A DNA stretch of 40,414 nt from Planctomycetota bacterium (GTDB lineage: Bacteria; Planctomycetota; Phycisphaerae; Sedimentisphaerales; Anaerobacaceae). The position numbers and the translations under genes are program-made. Below are positions 26,798-35,834 of this stretch, one piece after another. The notes beneath the pieces are model-generated. The model searched no databases. It saw only the letters and a program-made list of their open reading frames with translations, and was not told where the DNA came from. Numbering within the stretch: the stretch's first letter is position 1; every line of letters begins with the position of its first letter. The DNA lies in contig JALORE010000018.1 of assembly GCA_025459125.1 (NCBI GenBank), positions 1 through 40,414 on the forward strand. Reading direction: 5' to 3'.

Positions 26798-29407
26798 CAC
26801 AATGCTCACCAGCCGGCCTTTGACCACGATGACCTTCTTGGGCGTCTTGCCGGCCAGCGCGGCGACGACTTTGTCATTGGCGAGCGCCACGCCCTGGATC
26901 CGTTCGTCATCCCAATCGGCCGCAACCACGATGCGATCCCGGAGCTTGCCGTTGATCTGGACGCCCAACTCGATCTGCTTCTCTTTGGCCAGCTCCTCGT
27001 CGTAGACGGGCCAGGGCGCATACGTGAGGCTCTCGTCGTGGCCCAACCGCTGCCAAAGTTCCTCGGCGATATGCGGCGCGAGCGGCGCCAGCAGCAGGAG
27101 GAAGGGCTCCACCACCGACCGCGGCCGGATCTCCTGCCGGGCCAGGTGATTGACGAACACCATCATCGCACTGATCGCGGTGTTGAACCGCAGGGCCTCG
27201 ATATCGCTGCCGACCTTCCGGATCGTCTGGTGCAGCAGGCGCACCGTCTCCTCGTCCGGCGCCGCGTCCTGAAGCGCCGGCGCCAGCCGGCCGGTCTCCT
27301 CCTCCACGGCCAGCCGCCACGCCTTCTGCAGGAAACGATACACACCCTGCATGTCCCGCATGCTCCAGGGCTTCATCGCCTCCAGCGGTCCCATGAACAT
27401 CTCGTAGAGGCGCATCGAGTCGGCCCCGTACTCGGCGACGACTTCGTCCGGGTTGACCACGTTGCCGCGGGACTTGCTCATCTTCTGGCCGTCCTCGCCC
27501 AGGATCATCCCCTGGTTGACCAGCTTCTGGAACGGCTCTTTGGTGCTGACGTAGCCGAGGTCGTACAGGAACTTGTGCCAGAACCGCGCGTAGAGCAGGT
27601 GCAACACGGCGTGCTCGGCCCCGCCGATATACAGGTCCACCGACATCCAGTATTTCTCTTTCGCCGGGTCCCAGCCGCGCTGGGAGTTCTTCGGGTCGAG
27701 GTAGCGCAGATAGTACCAGCAACTGCCCGCCCATTGCGGCATGGTGTTCGTTTCCCGCCGGGCTTTCGTCCCGTCGGGCAGCGTCACGTTGACCCAGTCG
27801 GCGGCCTTGGCCAGCGGCGACTCCCCCGTCCCCGGCGGCCGGTAGTCCGCGACCTCAGGCAATCGCAACGGCAGCTCGTCCTCGGACAGGCCGAGGATCC
27901 GCCCGTCCTCGGTGTGCAGAATCGGGAACGGCTCGCCCCAGTAGCGTTGCCGGCTGAAGAGCCAGTCCCGCAGCTTGTAGTTGACCGCCTTCTTGCCCTG
28001 CCCGCGCTCGGCGAGCCAGGCGGTGATCTTCTCCTTGAATTCGGGCGTCGGCAGACCGTTGAACGGGCCGCTGTTGATGGCCCGGCCGTTGCCCGTGAAG
28101 CACAGCTCGCCGCGCCGGACCCGCTCGGCGTCCTGCGGGTCGGGCGGCTCCACCACCTGGATGATCGGCAGATCGAACTTCTGGGCGAACTCGTAATCGC
28201 GGTCATCATGGGCCGGCACCGCCATGATGGCGCCGGTCCCATAGCTGATCAGGACGTAGTCGCTGATCCAGATCGGGATCTTCTCGTGGTTCACGGGATT
28301 CAGCGCGTAGGCCCCCGTGAAGACACCGGTCTTCTCCTTGGCCAGATCGGTCCGGTCGAGGTCGCTCTTGCGGGCGGCCGCCGCACAGTACTCCTGAACC
28401 GCCGCCTTCTGCGCGGGCGTCGTGATCGCCTCCACGAACGGATGCTCGGGCGCCAGGACCATGTACGTGGCGCCGAAGAGCGTATCCGGCCGCGTGGTGA
28501 AGACCCAAAGACAGTCTGAAGTGTGAAGCTTGAAGTTTGAAGTGGCAGGGCCCTCTTCACTGGAAACTTGACACTTGGAGCTTGAAACTACCTCGAAGCA
28601 GACCTCCGCGCCGACGCTCTTGCCGATCCAGTCGACCTGCAGCTTCTTGATCGACTCGGTCCAGTCCACTTCCGCGAGGTCTTCCAGCAGGCGGTCGGCG
28701 TATTTCGTGATGCGGAGCATCCACTGCCGCATCGGCCGGCGGATCACCGGGTGGCCGCCCCGCTCGCTGACGCCCCCCACCACTTCCTCGTTGGCCAGCA
28801 CGGTGCCCAGGGCCGGACACCAGTTGACCGGCACATCCGCCTGGTAGGCCAGCCGGTGGTCGTCCACGAACCGCCGGCGCTCCAATTCGCTGAGCCCCTC
28901 CGGGATCGGCAGTTGCTCGATGGGTTTGGCTTTCTGCTCGCGCTCATCGAAGTAGCTGTTGAAGAACTTCAGGAAGATCCACTGCGTCCACTTGTAGTAT
29001 TCGGGGTCGGTCGTGGCGATCTCGCGGTCCCAGTCGTAGCTGAAGCCGAGCGACTTGGTTTGGCGCCGCATGTTGACGATGTTGCGGGACGTGGTGTCGG
29101 CGGGGTCGGTACCCGTCTTGATCGCGTGCTGCTCGGCGGGCAGGCCGAAGGCATCCCAGCCGAAGGGATGCAACACGTTGAATCCCTTCATCCGTTTGTA
29201 CCGGGCGACGATATCGCTGGCCGTGTAGCCCTCCGGGTGCCCCACGTGCAGACCCTGGCCGCTGGGATAGGGAAACATATCCAGCACGTAGTATTTCGGC
29301 CTGGACACATCGCCGTCCTGCGCCCGAAAGGTCTTGTGCTCTTCCCAGTACGCCTGCCACTTCGCCTCGATCGACCCGAAGCTGTATGTACCTTCCTGTA
29401 CGTCCAT
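26792..29407 (-). CDS. leuS: Leucyl-tRNA synthetase with an in-frame repeat insertion
   Basis: An 871-residue class I synthetase charging tRNA-Leu. HVGH near residue 54 and KMSKS at 642-646 are the catalytic motifs; [15 protein letters not shown] and [13 protein letters not shown] are family signatures, and the CP1 editing domain is present. Residues about 274-298 (containing [12 protein letters not shown] and SNFKLHTSD) have no counterpart in LeuRS proteins and are encoded by a heptad repeat. They sit in the loop between FEVV and [11 protein letters not shown] at the start of the editing domain. The C-terminus ends VSIVV at a stop provided by another repeat copy. kdsA-side genes follow in the same direction. 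Confidence 0.95.
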   Translation of the reverse strand: MDVQEGTYSFGSIEAKWQAYWEEHKTFRAQDGDVSRPKYYVLDMFPYPSGQGLHVGHPEGYTASDIVARYKRMKGFNVLHPFGWDAFGLPAEQHAIKTGTDPADTTSRNIVNMRRQTKSLGFSYDWDREIATTDPEYYKWTQWIFLKFFNSYFDEREQKAKPIEQLPIPEGLSELERRRFVDDHRLAYQADVPVNWCPALGTVLANEEVVGGVSERGGHPVIRRPMRQWMLRITKYADRLLEDLAEVDWTESIKKLQVDWIGKSVGAEVCFEVVSSSKCQVSSEEGPATSNFKLHTSDCLWVFTTRPDTLFGATYMVLAPEHPFVEAITTPAQKAAVQEYCAAAARKSDLDRTDLAKEKTGVFTGAYALNPVNHEKIPIWISDYVLISYGTGAIMAVPAHDDRDYEFAQKFDLPIIQVVEPPDPQDAERVRRGELCFTGNGRAINSGPFNGLPTPEFKEKITAWLAERGQGKKAVNYKLRDWLFSRQRYWGEPFPILHTEDGRILGLSEDELPLRLPEVADYRPPGTGESPLAKAADWVNVTLPDGTKARRETNTMPQWAGSCWYYLRYLDPKNSQRGWDPAKEKYWMSVDLYIGGAEHAVLHLLYARFWHKFLYDLGYVSTKEPFQKLVNQGMILGEDGQKMSKSRGNVVNPDEVVAEYGADSMRLYEMFMGPLEAMKPWSMRDMQGVYRFLQKAWRLAVEEETGRLAPALQDAAPDEETVRLLHQTIRKVGSDIEALRFNTAISAMMVFVNHLARQEIRPRSVVEPFLLLLAPLAPHIAEELWQRLGHDESLTYAPWPVYDEELAKEKQIELGVQINGKLRDRIVVAADWDDERIQGVALANDKVVAALAGKTPKKVIVVKGRLVSIVV
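28514..28588. repeat. Heptad repeat (family B) inserted in frame in leuS
   Basis: Two blocks of near-identical seven-base units (CTGAAGT, GTGAAGC, TTGAAGT, TTGAAGT; then CTGGAAA, CTTGACA, CTTGGAG, CTTGAAA) flank a GC-rich core of about 17 nt. The stretch keeps the leuS frame open and adds about 24 residues. Composition differs from the surrounding gene. Confidence 0.82.
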
Positions 29408-29653
29408 CGGTCTCCAACGCCTCTAAGGAATCCGCGCCCGCGACGTGCCGGTCGGAACGGCTGTGGAACGCACCGCATCCTGCGTTTCGACGGTATCACC
29501 ACGCGGCCACCACATCGGGAGGGGACGCCCCACGCGGACCTTCGCGTCGAGGGCCCCGGCCTTGTACTATACACGATCTGCCCGCGCGATGGTAGGGAAA
29601 GTTCGCGGGCCTCCGGAGAGCGGGGGTACGACAGGGTTGAGGCAAACGCCGGC

Positions 29654-29732
29654 ATGTCATCGCGAGCGAAGCGAAGCAATCTCAATTCCTGGGGTTGAGA
29701 TTGCTTCCTCGCGGTGCTCCTCGCAACGACAT
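29654..29732. repeat. Palindromic intergenic element
   Basis: GAAGCAATCTCAA (29673-29685) pairs perfectly with TTGAGATTGCTTC (29695-29707); the outer parts (ATGTCATCGCGAGCGAAGC and its imperfect complement ending GCAACGACAT) also pair. This GCGAGCGAAGCGAAGCAATC sequence type is a well-known dispersed palindrome in several bacterial groups. It lies in the 346-bp gap between leuS and the next gene. The rest of the gap holds a possible leuS -10 (TATAGT on the minus strand, 29571-29566) with no clear -35 and nothing else recognised. Confidence 0.82.
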
Positions 29733-29753
29733 CTACCGTCTTGAGATCGTCTC

Positions 29754-30842
29754 TCAGTTCAGCCAGGTCGCGGCCAGGAACGCCAGGTTGGAGAAATCCA
29801 GCGCACCGTCCCGGACCAGATCGGCGGCCACCGTGCTGGCGACCGTGGTGAACACTTTATCACTGATATCGCCGAGACCCGGGCGATTCACACTCGAGAC
29901 ACGGATCAGCGCCTGGTTCGAATCCACGAGCGGCACGAGCCACCGGTACTGGCCGGTGTTGCCGACGTTCGGCGGGTACACCGGCGACCAGGAGAAACCG
30001 CCATCGGGCGAGAACTCAACCAGCACGGTCTCGGCCACGCCGGTGCTCTGCCAGCGGATCGTGTGGACCTTGCCCGCTGTCAAGGCCTCGCCGCCGTTCG
30101 GCGAGAGCACGGTGAGCGAGCCGGTTTTGGGCGTGATCACGGGGCGCAGATCGTTGACGTCCTGCGTTCCCCAGCGGTTCGGAGCGCCGAAGGTACTGAA
30201 TCTCTTGCTGGTGTCATAGTCGGGCGAATTCGGCGTGATCGAGGCGCTGGGATCTTCCTTGAGGAAGAAGACTTCCGTGCCACCGACCTTGGCGCCGGGC
30301 GCGACCCCCTCGCCCGCGGGGCCGAAGGCGATCCCGCCGGCGATGTTGCGGATGCGCAACTGCCAGTTCTTGTTGTTCACGGCGAAGGACTCGGCCGAGA
30401 TGTACTTGCCGTCGGCGTCATCGTTGGCCTGCACCTGAATCCACCAGTCGCCGGCGGCCGGATCGTAGCTGACATCGCCCGGCACATCCTGGGCGACCGT
30501 GATGATCGTGCCGGCCCGGAGGTCCTGCCAGAGCGACTGGGCCGTCAGCGTGAGGGTCTTGTCCAGCTTGCCGTCGACAAACGTATCGAGCTGCCAACCG
30601 CGCAGGTCCAGATGATCTTTGATCACGATCAGCTCGAACCAGTCGCCGCCGTTGCCGGGAATGCGGCCGAAGAAACTGTCCGCGGCCCGCCCGCCGTTCT
30701 CGTCGGCCGCGGAATCGCCGCCGCCGAGGAATTCGATGTCGTCCACGGCGTTGTACTCGTTGAGAAGGATATCCGCGGCCGGGAGAGTCCCGACCAGTAA
30801 CGACAGCCCGATGATGACTCCCATCATCCCTTTCCGATTCAT
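29754..30842 (-). CDS. Exported lamin-tail-like protein with degenerate dockerin-like tail
   Basis: A 362-residue protein from ATG 30842 (AAGGGG before it), signal peptide MNRKGMMGVIIGLSLLVGTLPAA. Residues about 25-130 (ILLNEYNAVDDIEFL, DWFELIVIKDHLDLRGWQL) resemble a lamin-tail domain variant. Residues 240-335 form an Ig-like Ser/Thr-rich domain (LTVLSPNGGEALTAGKVHTI, VEFSPDGGFSWSPVY) seen in many exported proteins. The last 20 residues (RDGALDFSNLAFLAATWL) look like half a dockerin, as is common at the C-terminus of Phycisphaerae exported proteins. It follows the tolC-like gene after 104 bp and has its own -10 element. Function unknown; it could be cargo of that operon. Confidence 0.65.
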   Translation of the reverse strand: MNRKGMMGVIIGLSLLVGTLPAADILLNEYNAVDDIEFLGGGDSAADENGGRAADSFFGRIPGNGGDWFELIVIKDHLDLRGWQLDTFVDGKLDKTLTLTAQSLWQDLRAGTIITVAQDVPGDVSYDPAAGDWWIQVQANDDADGKYISAESFAVNNKNWQLRIRNIAGGIAFGPAGEGVAPGAKVGGTEVFFLKEDPSASITPNSPDYDTSKRFSTFGAPNRWGTQDVNDLRPVITPKTGSLTVLSPNGGEALTAGKVHTIRWQSTGVAETVLVEFSPDGGFSWSPVYPPNVGNTGQYRWLVPLVDSNQALIRVSSVNRPGLGDISDKVFTTVASTVAADLVRDGALDFSNLAFLAATWLN

Positions 30843-30933
30843 ATTCACCCCTTTTCCTTTGTCAGATCCCAGGAGCATGGTCCATTTGACGATGCGCTGA
30901 CGCGAACATCGGAGCCTGCATCAATACAACTCC

Positions 30934-30942
30934 ATTATAGCA
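30934..30942 (-). promoter_or_regulatory. Extended -10 promoter of the lamin-tail gene
   Basis: On the minus strand TGC followed by a perfect TATAAT (30942 to 30934), about 90 nt before the ATG. The -35 is poor, fitting an extended -10 type. It gives the last gene a transcript of its own. Confidence 0.6.
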
Positions 30943-30946
30943 CAAA

Positions 30947-32602
30947 TCACCGCGCCGCGGCAGAGATATTTGCGGTCATCGGAACGGAGGGGGTGGGCGC
31001 TGCCGGACCGACCTCCCACATCCCGTCCGGGCGGACCTGGAGGAGCTCTGTATCGCGGTAGAAATTCAGCGTGGCGACCATGTAGTCGGCCAGCGTGTCC
31101 GCCATCGCGTTACGCGCATCATACTGGTGCTCCAGCGCCGTCAGCACACGCCGGCTGCTCACACGCCCGTACTGAAGCAGGCGGAACGTGCTTTCCACCC
31201 GCGTCTGCGCCAGACGCAATCCCTCCGACAGGACCTGATACCGCTGCGCCGTCTCCCGCAACTTGCGGTGCGCCTCGCGTACCTCCATCCGGACCGTGTC
31301 CGCAGTCAGGTCGTACTCCCGCTGTCGCTGGTTCAACAGGACCAGGGCCTTGGCATAGACGTTCTGCTCGTCCACGCGATCCAGCGGCAAATCGAGCCCC
31401 GCGCCGGCGCTCGCGCGTGTGTCGCCCCGAGTGGTGACGTCCCCGCCCGCGAAGACGTTGAGGCCGGTGCGGAGGGCATCGGCGGCCACGTAGACCGCCC
31501 GCTGAGCGTCGAGCACGGCATCCGCCCGGTTCGCCAACTCCAGACGCCGGTACAGACCCGTCTCCACCGCTTCGTCCGGCGAGAAGAAGTTGGGGTCCGG
31601 AATGCTCTTGGCCTTCAGGTCCGCAAAGACTTGTGCATCCAGATTGAATTCCGTCGTGGGCGGCACGCCCAGGGTGATCTTGTAGAAGTCCAGGAAGCGT
31701 TCGTATTCTTTGCACGCCAGGATGTGGGCATCCCGGGCCCGCAGGATCTCCTGGCGGATCTGGTCCAGTTCCTCTATGGGCAACCGGCCGGCGCCGACCA
31801 GCTTCGCGACGCGTGTCTCCAGCGTCTGCAGCGAGCTGACATAGGTTTCCGCATTCCGCGCCACCTCCTGCAGTTCCAGGGTCTCGTAGTACTGCGTCAC
31901 GACGGAAACCACCAGGATCTTGCGGAAACGGCTCACCGCGCGGATCTGATACAGGGCCGTGCGCTCCGCTTGGGTCAGCGGCTCACGCACCACGCGCGGG
32001 TCGCTGCCGCGCAGCAGAGGTTGAGTCACACGGCCGCTGAAAATGGATGCAAGCCCGCTGTTGCCCAGCCCCAGGAACGTATCGACCCACCGGACGCCCA
32101 CGCTGGCGCTCACCAGTGTCCCGGTGGCCAGGAGCCGGTTGAAACCCAGATTGGGCTCCGCGACCACGCCCCCGTCTGTGCCGTCGTTGAAGTAGAGGAA
32201 CCGACCGCCCCCGAACAACTGGGTCTCGTAGAGATGTCGCACCAGCCGCAGGTCGAGGGCCAGCGTGTACAGCCGTTCCTTCTGGAGGTGGTACTCACGG
32301 TTGCGCGCCGTCGCCAGGGCCGCCGCCTGCGGGATCGTGAGGACGCCTCCCTCCGTGACAGCCTTCTCAATGCCGGCCAGCCACTGGGCATCGATGTCGT
32401 TCGGCGCGGCCGGCGCCCCGGTGATCCGGTAGTTGGCCCGCGGGCCAAACTCGCTCTGCCACTGGCGGTCGACGAACCGGTAAACCTCCTCGTCCGCATT
32501 GCGTTTATAGCTCTTGGGACCGCAGCCCGCCAGCAGAACGAGCCCGCTCAGGAGCCCCAGGCTCACTCCCAGCCGGCCGGACTTGTATGTTGCGTCGCTC
32601 AT
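30947..32602 (-). CDS. TolC-like outer membrane efflux lipoprotein
   Basis: A 551-residue protein with lipoprotein signal ending VLLAGC. The remainder is alpha-helical with the outer-membrane efflux repeats: LTIPQAAALATARNREYHLQ starts the first half and FFSPDEAVETGLYRRLELAN the second; ALVLLNQRQREYDLTADTVR and RLLQYGRVSSRRVLTALEHQ are typical helical barrel segments. TolC proteins form a trimeric channel through the outer membrane. It lies 52 bp after the HlyD gene and pairs naturally with it. A separate inner-membrane ABC or RND pump is not encoded here. Confidence 0.85.
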   Translation of the reverse strand: MSDATYKSGRLGVSLGLLSGLVLLAGCGPKSYKRNADEEVYRFVDRQWQSEFGPRANYRITGAPAAPNDIDAQWLAGIEKAVTEGGVLTIPQAAALATARNREYHLQKERLYTLALDLRLVRHLYETQLFGGGRFLYFNDGTDGGVVAEPNLGFNRLLATGTLVSASVGVRWVDTFLGLGNSGLASIFSGRVTQPLLRGSDPRVVREPLTQAERTALYQIRAVSRFRKILVVSVVTQYYETLELQEVARNAETYVSSLQTLETRVAKLVGAGRLPIEELDQIRQEILRARDAHILACKEYERFLDFYKITLGVPPTTEFNLDAQVFADLKAKSIPDPNFFSPDEAVETGLYRRLELANRADAVLDAQRAVYVAADALRTGLNVFAGGDVTTRGDTRASAGAGLDLPLDRVDEQNVYAKALVLLNQRQREYDLTADTVRMEVREAHRKLRETAQRYQVLSEGLRLAQTRVESTFRLLQYGRVSSRRVLTALEHQYDARNAMADTLADYMVATLNFYRDTELLQVRPDGMWEVGPAAPTPSVPMTANISAAAR

Positions 32603-32654
32603 TCGGCGTCCCGCGTCTGTTCCGCGTGGTCGGGCGAGGAACCCGCGCGCGTTT

Positions 32655-33884
32655 CTATGATCTTCGGATTCCCACGACCTCTCCCGGCACCAGGTCCAGT
32701 CCCGCGGGAATGGTGATGAGCACCGGCAGGCCCCACTGCGGGATGGCGGGATTGCGCCACAGCCGCTGCGGCATCAACTCGATCGTGGGCCCGATCTGAA
32801 GGACCTCGGCGGCCAAGGCAATCTGGGCGGGCATCCTCGTCTTGACGACTTCCACCGTGGCTTGTCTTTCCCACAACCCCAGTTGCTGCTCGCTGATATA
32901 AGCCACGATCTCCGTCGGCTGCTGCTGCGAAACCGCCAAAATGGGGTCTCCGGCCACTACGACTTCCCCCGCCCGGCGCAGCACCTGCTCTCCGGGTCTT
33001 TGGTGCAGCATATCGTTGTCTTGTCCGGGAATGGGGATCACCACCCCATCGATCGGGGACGTCAGCTCCACCGCCCGGCGCGATTGGAGCGCCGCGAGCT
33101 GCTCCAGTACCCCTTTCATCGTTGCCTCCTGCACGCGGACCTCCTTGCGGATGGCCTCCAGGGCGTCGTCCACAGACTGCTTCGGCAGTTCCAACTGAAT
33201 GAACTGGGCACGCCGTTGCTCCGCCTGCCTCAGGACGACCTTCGTCTGCTCCACCAACCGCTCGTTTTCCTCGATTCTCTTGGCGGTGCTGTCGTGCTGA
33301 GCCTTGGTCCGTTCCACCTCGTACGGGGCAATCAGCTCGTCTTTCAGCAGCTCGTCATTGACCTTCATCTGGACGGTCAGATCATCCCGCGTGATGACAT
33401 CGGAGGCAATCGCTGCCTGCAGCTCGAGAATCCGCAGGCGAGCGGTCTCGGCGTCCACATCGAAGCGCCGCTGGTTGTCCTCCCGGCCGAGCTCGAGATT
33501 GGCCATCTCGGTGCGCAACTGCTCCTGGGTGGGAATCAGCAGCGCCGTGAGCCGTTCCGCCTCGGCCGCGGCCGTGGCCAACTGGGTCTTCAGTTCCGCT
33601 TCGATCGTCTGCTCGTTGTCCAAGACCGTGTTGATGACCGCCAGGGTCTGTCCCTTCTTGACCGGCTGGAACAACCGGACGGAGATGCTGACGATCCGGC
33701 CCGTGCAACCCGAGGCAACCTGACGAACCTCGCCGCGCGCGATTCCTACGATCTCGAACTGCTGGGTGCGCTGATAGAACATCCACACGACGGCGCCCGT
33801 GGCCGCCAGCCAGACCATCACCGGCACGGCGTGACGCAGCAGGGAACGCTTGAGCATATGGCGTTTTGTTCCTGTCTTTGCCAT
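32655..33884 (-). CDS. HlyD-family periplasmic adaptor (membrane fusion protein)
   Basis: A 409-residue protein with one membrane segment (about 18-40). Residues 50-85 hold the first half of a lipoyl-like domain (GCTGRIVSISVRLFQPVKKG), about 95-270 form a long coiled coil, and VELTSPIDGVVIPI with PGEQVLRRAGEVVVAGDPIL is the second half. PGLDLVPGEVV-like GLDLVPGEVVGIR closes the beta-barrel. Adaptors of this class connect an inner-membrane partner to TolC. The gene starts 8 bp after DUF4956, so in this operon the inner-membrane partner is most simply that protein; this is inference. Confidence 0.87.
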   Translation of the reverse strand: MAKTGTKRHMLKRSLLRHAVPVMVWLAATGAVVWMFYQRTQQFEIVGIARGEVRQVASGCTGRIVSISVRLFQPVKKGQTLAVINTVLDNEQTIEAELKTQLATAAAEAERLTALLIPTQEQLRTEMANLELGREDNQRRFDVDAETARLRILELQAAIASDVITRDDLTVQMKVNDELLKDELIAPYEVERTKAQHDSTAKRIEENERLVEQTKVVLRQAEQRRAQFIQLELPKQSVDDALEAIRKEVRVQEATMKGVLEQLAALQSRRAVELTSPIDGVVIPIPGQDNDMLHQRPGEQVLRRAGEVVVAGDPILAVSQQQPTEIVAYISEQQLGLWERQATVEVVKTRMPAQIALAAEVLQIGPTIELMPQRLWRNPAIPQWGLPVLITIPAGLDLVPGEVVGIRRS

Positions 33885-33892
33885 GCGACCGC

Positions 33893-34588
33893 CTACACCT
33901 CGAGCAGCTTTTCCTGCAGCGTGAGACTGATATTCTCAATCCCCTCTACCTTCTCCAGCTCGGCCACCAGCGCTTCGTTCCGCGCGGGGTCGCGAATCAT
34001 GATCTGATAGGCATATTCCGCCGGCCCGCCGAAGCCACTGTCCTGCATGGAGATCATGGTGAAACCCGTACAGAACCGCCGCAGGATGCCGGGCACGGGG
34101 TGGCTCGCGCCGAGCGGCCCCCGCAGGCCGAAACGCAGGAAGCCGTTGTGCGGCTCGTGCGCTCCGAAGTCGGTCCAGAACAGGTACAGGGTGATCAGAC
34201 TCAGGAATATCGTGCCGACAATGGCGGTCAGGTAGCGGTGCGAACCCGTCGCCATGCCCACCACCAGGGCGCAGAAGACGAAAGCGATGTCGCGCGTGTC
34301 CTTCATGACGTTCCGGAAACGCACGATCGCCAGCGCCCCCATGAGCCCGAAGGCCGTGATGATGTTGTTGCCGATCACCGTCATCACCATCGCCACCACC
34401 ACCGTGATGAGGATCAGGGACTGGACATAGGAACGGGAGTAGGACAGCCCGCTATGGGTCAGGTAGTACACCCAAGCCAGGACCTGCCCCAGCACGAAGG
34501 CCAGCAGCAGCGACAGCAGCACGGTCTGCACGCCGAACGGTCCCCCGCTGACCGGTGTGTCCTCCAGCAATTGCCACAGTTTATCCAT
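33893..34588 (-). CDS. DUF4956 membrane protein
   Basis: A 231-residue protein with four hydrophobic segments in the first 140 residues (about 19-42, 56-78, 98-116 and 118-138). The conserved core FGLMGALAIVRFRNVMKDTRD is the signature of DUF4956. A soluble C-terminal domain of about 90 residues (ALVAELEKVEGIENISLTLQ) has an ACT-like feel. DUF4956 genes are often next to VTC-domain genes in bacteria but the function is unknown. Its ATG overlaps the VTC stop by 8 bp, so the two are coupled. Confidence 0.85.
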   Translation of the reverse strand: MDKLWQLLEDTPVSGGPFGVQTVLLSLLLAFVLGQVLAWVYYLTHSGLSYSRSYVQSLILITVVVAMVMTVIGNNIITAFGLMGALAIVRFRNVMKDTRDIAFVFCALVVGMATGSHRYLTAIVGTIFLSLITLYLFWTDFGAHEPHNGFLRFGLRGPLGASHPVPGILRRFCTGFTMISMQDSGFGGPAEYAYQIMIRDPARNEALVAELEKVEGIENISLTLQEKLLEV

Positions 34589-35522
34589 ACCAGGGAACCC
34601 TCAGCGCCGGTCCGCAAAAGCCCAGTCCGCACGCCTGCGTGACGGACGTCGCGTACTTGGAGATGGGCGTCACCTCCAGGTCGAACTCCCGCACCAGGCG
34701 GGAGAGCCAAGTCGGATAGCGGCCGGTGAACTTGATCTCCAGGATCGTATGGCCCGTCGTCAAATTGTTGTGCTGCCAGCCCGAGCCGCCCAGCCGGACC
34801 CGCGGCTCGTCGGTAATCTTGTAGAAGAGCTGCCGGTCAAACGTCACCCGCACGCGGTCCTCGGACGTCCCCTCGAAGGCCTGCCGCAGGTACCGGACCA
34901 GCACGATCGGGCCGGCCCGAATCGTGGCCGCGTAGAACTGAAACTGGCTCAGGGCACTTTCGTCCGTCGTGTACCCGCGCGGGGGCAAAGACCGTCCCTG
35001 CAACAGGAGAGACACGTCCCGGTCCATCACGCGGGCCCGACTCTTCATAATGACCCGGTTGATCCGGCGCTTGATCTCGAAGAAACGCGGATACTCCGGC
35101 TCATCCGTATAGCTGCGAATCCGCAGTTTGAAGCGGTTCTTCACGCCGGTCAGGCTCTCCCGGCAAAGCTGCGCCTCCGGAGAGTCCAGGTACAGGCTGA
35201 CGATGGGGTACATCCCCCCACGCTGCAGCTTCGAGTAACGATCCAACTCCAGGAACGGGCGGATGTACTGGACCATCCCCGCCGCCCGGATTTCATCGAC
35301 GAGATACTTCATCTCGTACCGGCAGGCGAGCATGCGATCGGTGTTGACCTTCTGCGCCTTGGGCTTGTCTTTCGGATCGAGCCCTCCCGGACGGGATGGA
35401 CGTTCGCACAACTCCTTTGCCACCGCGGCCTGCCTTCCAAGACCGCCCGGCGCGAGAGGCTCGGATACCCCTGGGCGTATGTCGGTCTTTGTCGTATCCA
35501 CCTTGCTCGAGTTCCCCTGCAC
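34581..35522 (-). CDS. VTC-domain protein (polyphosphate polymerase-like)
   Basis: The domain resembles yeast Vtc4, which builds polyphosphate inside a tunnel of basic and acidic residues. The expected strands are all present: RYEMKYLVD (Lys 72), KLRIRSY (132-138), FFEIKRR (Glu 149, Lys 151), RVTFDR, ILEIKFTG (Glu 262, Lys 264) and SKY (Lys 289), so the active site looks complete. The GTG at 35522 gives a 60-residue Pro/Gly/Lys-rich N-terminus; ATG 35333, just before LACRYEMKY, is an equally possible start. No membrane segment is present, so it probably acts on the cytoplasmic side with DUF4956. First gene of the operon. Confidence 0.85.
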   Translation of the reverse strand: MQGNSSKVDTTKTDIRPGVSEPLAPGGLGRQAAVAKELCERPSRPGGLDPKDKPKAQKVNTDRMLACRYEMKYLVDEIRAAGMVQYIRPFLELDRYSKLQRGGMYPIVSLYLDSPEAQLCRESLTGVKNRFKLRIRSYTDEPEYPRFFEIKRRINRVIMKSRARVMDRDVSLLLQGRSLPPRGYTTDESALSQFQFYAATIRAGPIVLVRYLRQAFEGTSEDRVRVTFDRQLFYKITDEPRVRLGGSGWQHNNLTTGHTILEIKFTGRYPTWLSRLVREFDLEVTPISKYATSVTQACGLGFCGPALRVPWYG

Positions 35523-35615
35523 TGGAGTCGGGGAAGCCGTCGGAACGCACGCACGCGCACAACCCGTTTACGTTCCGCTCCGGTTCCTCCTCGACTTGGC
35601 GTTCCGTCGCCCAAC

Positions 35616-35640
35616 GTCGGCCCCACCCCGTGGGGCCGAC
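35616..35640 (-). promoter_or_regulatory. Stable hairpin in the VTC operon leader
   Basis: A perfect 10-bp GC stem, GTCGGCCCCA (35616-35625) with TGGGGCCGAC (35631-35640) and a five-base loop, lies about 20 nt into the predicted transcript. No T run follows in either direction, so it is not a plain terminator. It may stabilise or regulate the mRNA. Confidence 0.5.
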
Positions 35641-35660
35641 CTGAACCCGGTTACTTATCT

Positions 35661-35690
35661 ATTTTAACACAAAGATCGCCTCGCAGTCAA
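35661..35690 (-). promoter_or_regulatory. Sigma70 promoter of the VTC operon
   Basis: On the minus strand TTGACT (35690-35685), an 18-nt spacer and TAAAAT (35666-35661) in an AT-rich patch. The transcript would start near 35654, leaving a leader of about 130 nt to the GTG or 320 nt to the alternative ATG. The remaining 35523-35834 gap holds only this promoter and the hairpin. Confidence 0.7.
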
Positions 35691-35834
35691 GAATATGCGA
35701 TATCGTTTCCGCCGCAAGGGCGCGACAGCACCGGGAAGCGGCGCCAACTCCGTTCGTGGGCCACGACGGCTCTTCCCAGAAAGCCCAATTGCCACCGGCC
35801 GACACGGGTTTAGATGGATGCCGAACCAATTCAG

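Noticed and set aside
26738..28519. A 593-codon plus-strand frame opposite leuS
   Set aside because: Antisense shadow; begins in the heptad repeat and has no family features.
29655..29744. Short plus-strand peptides such as SSRAKRSNLN
   Set aside because: These arise from translating the palindromic repeat and are a known annotation artefact.
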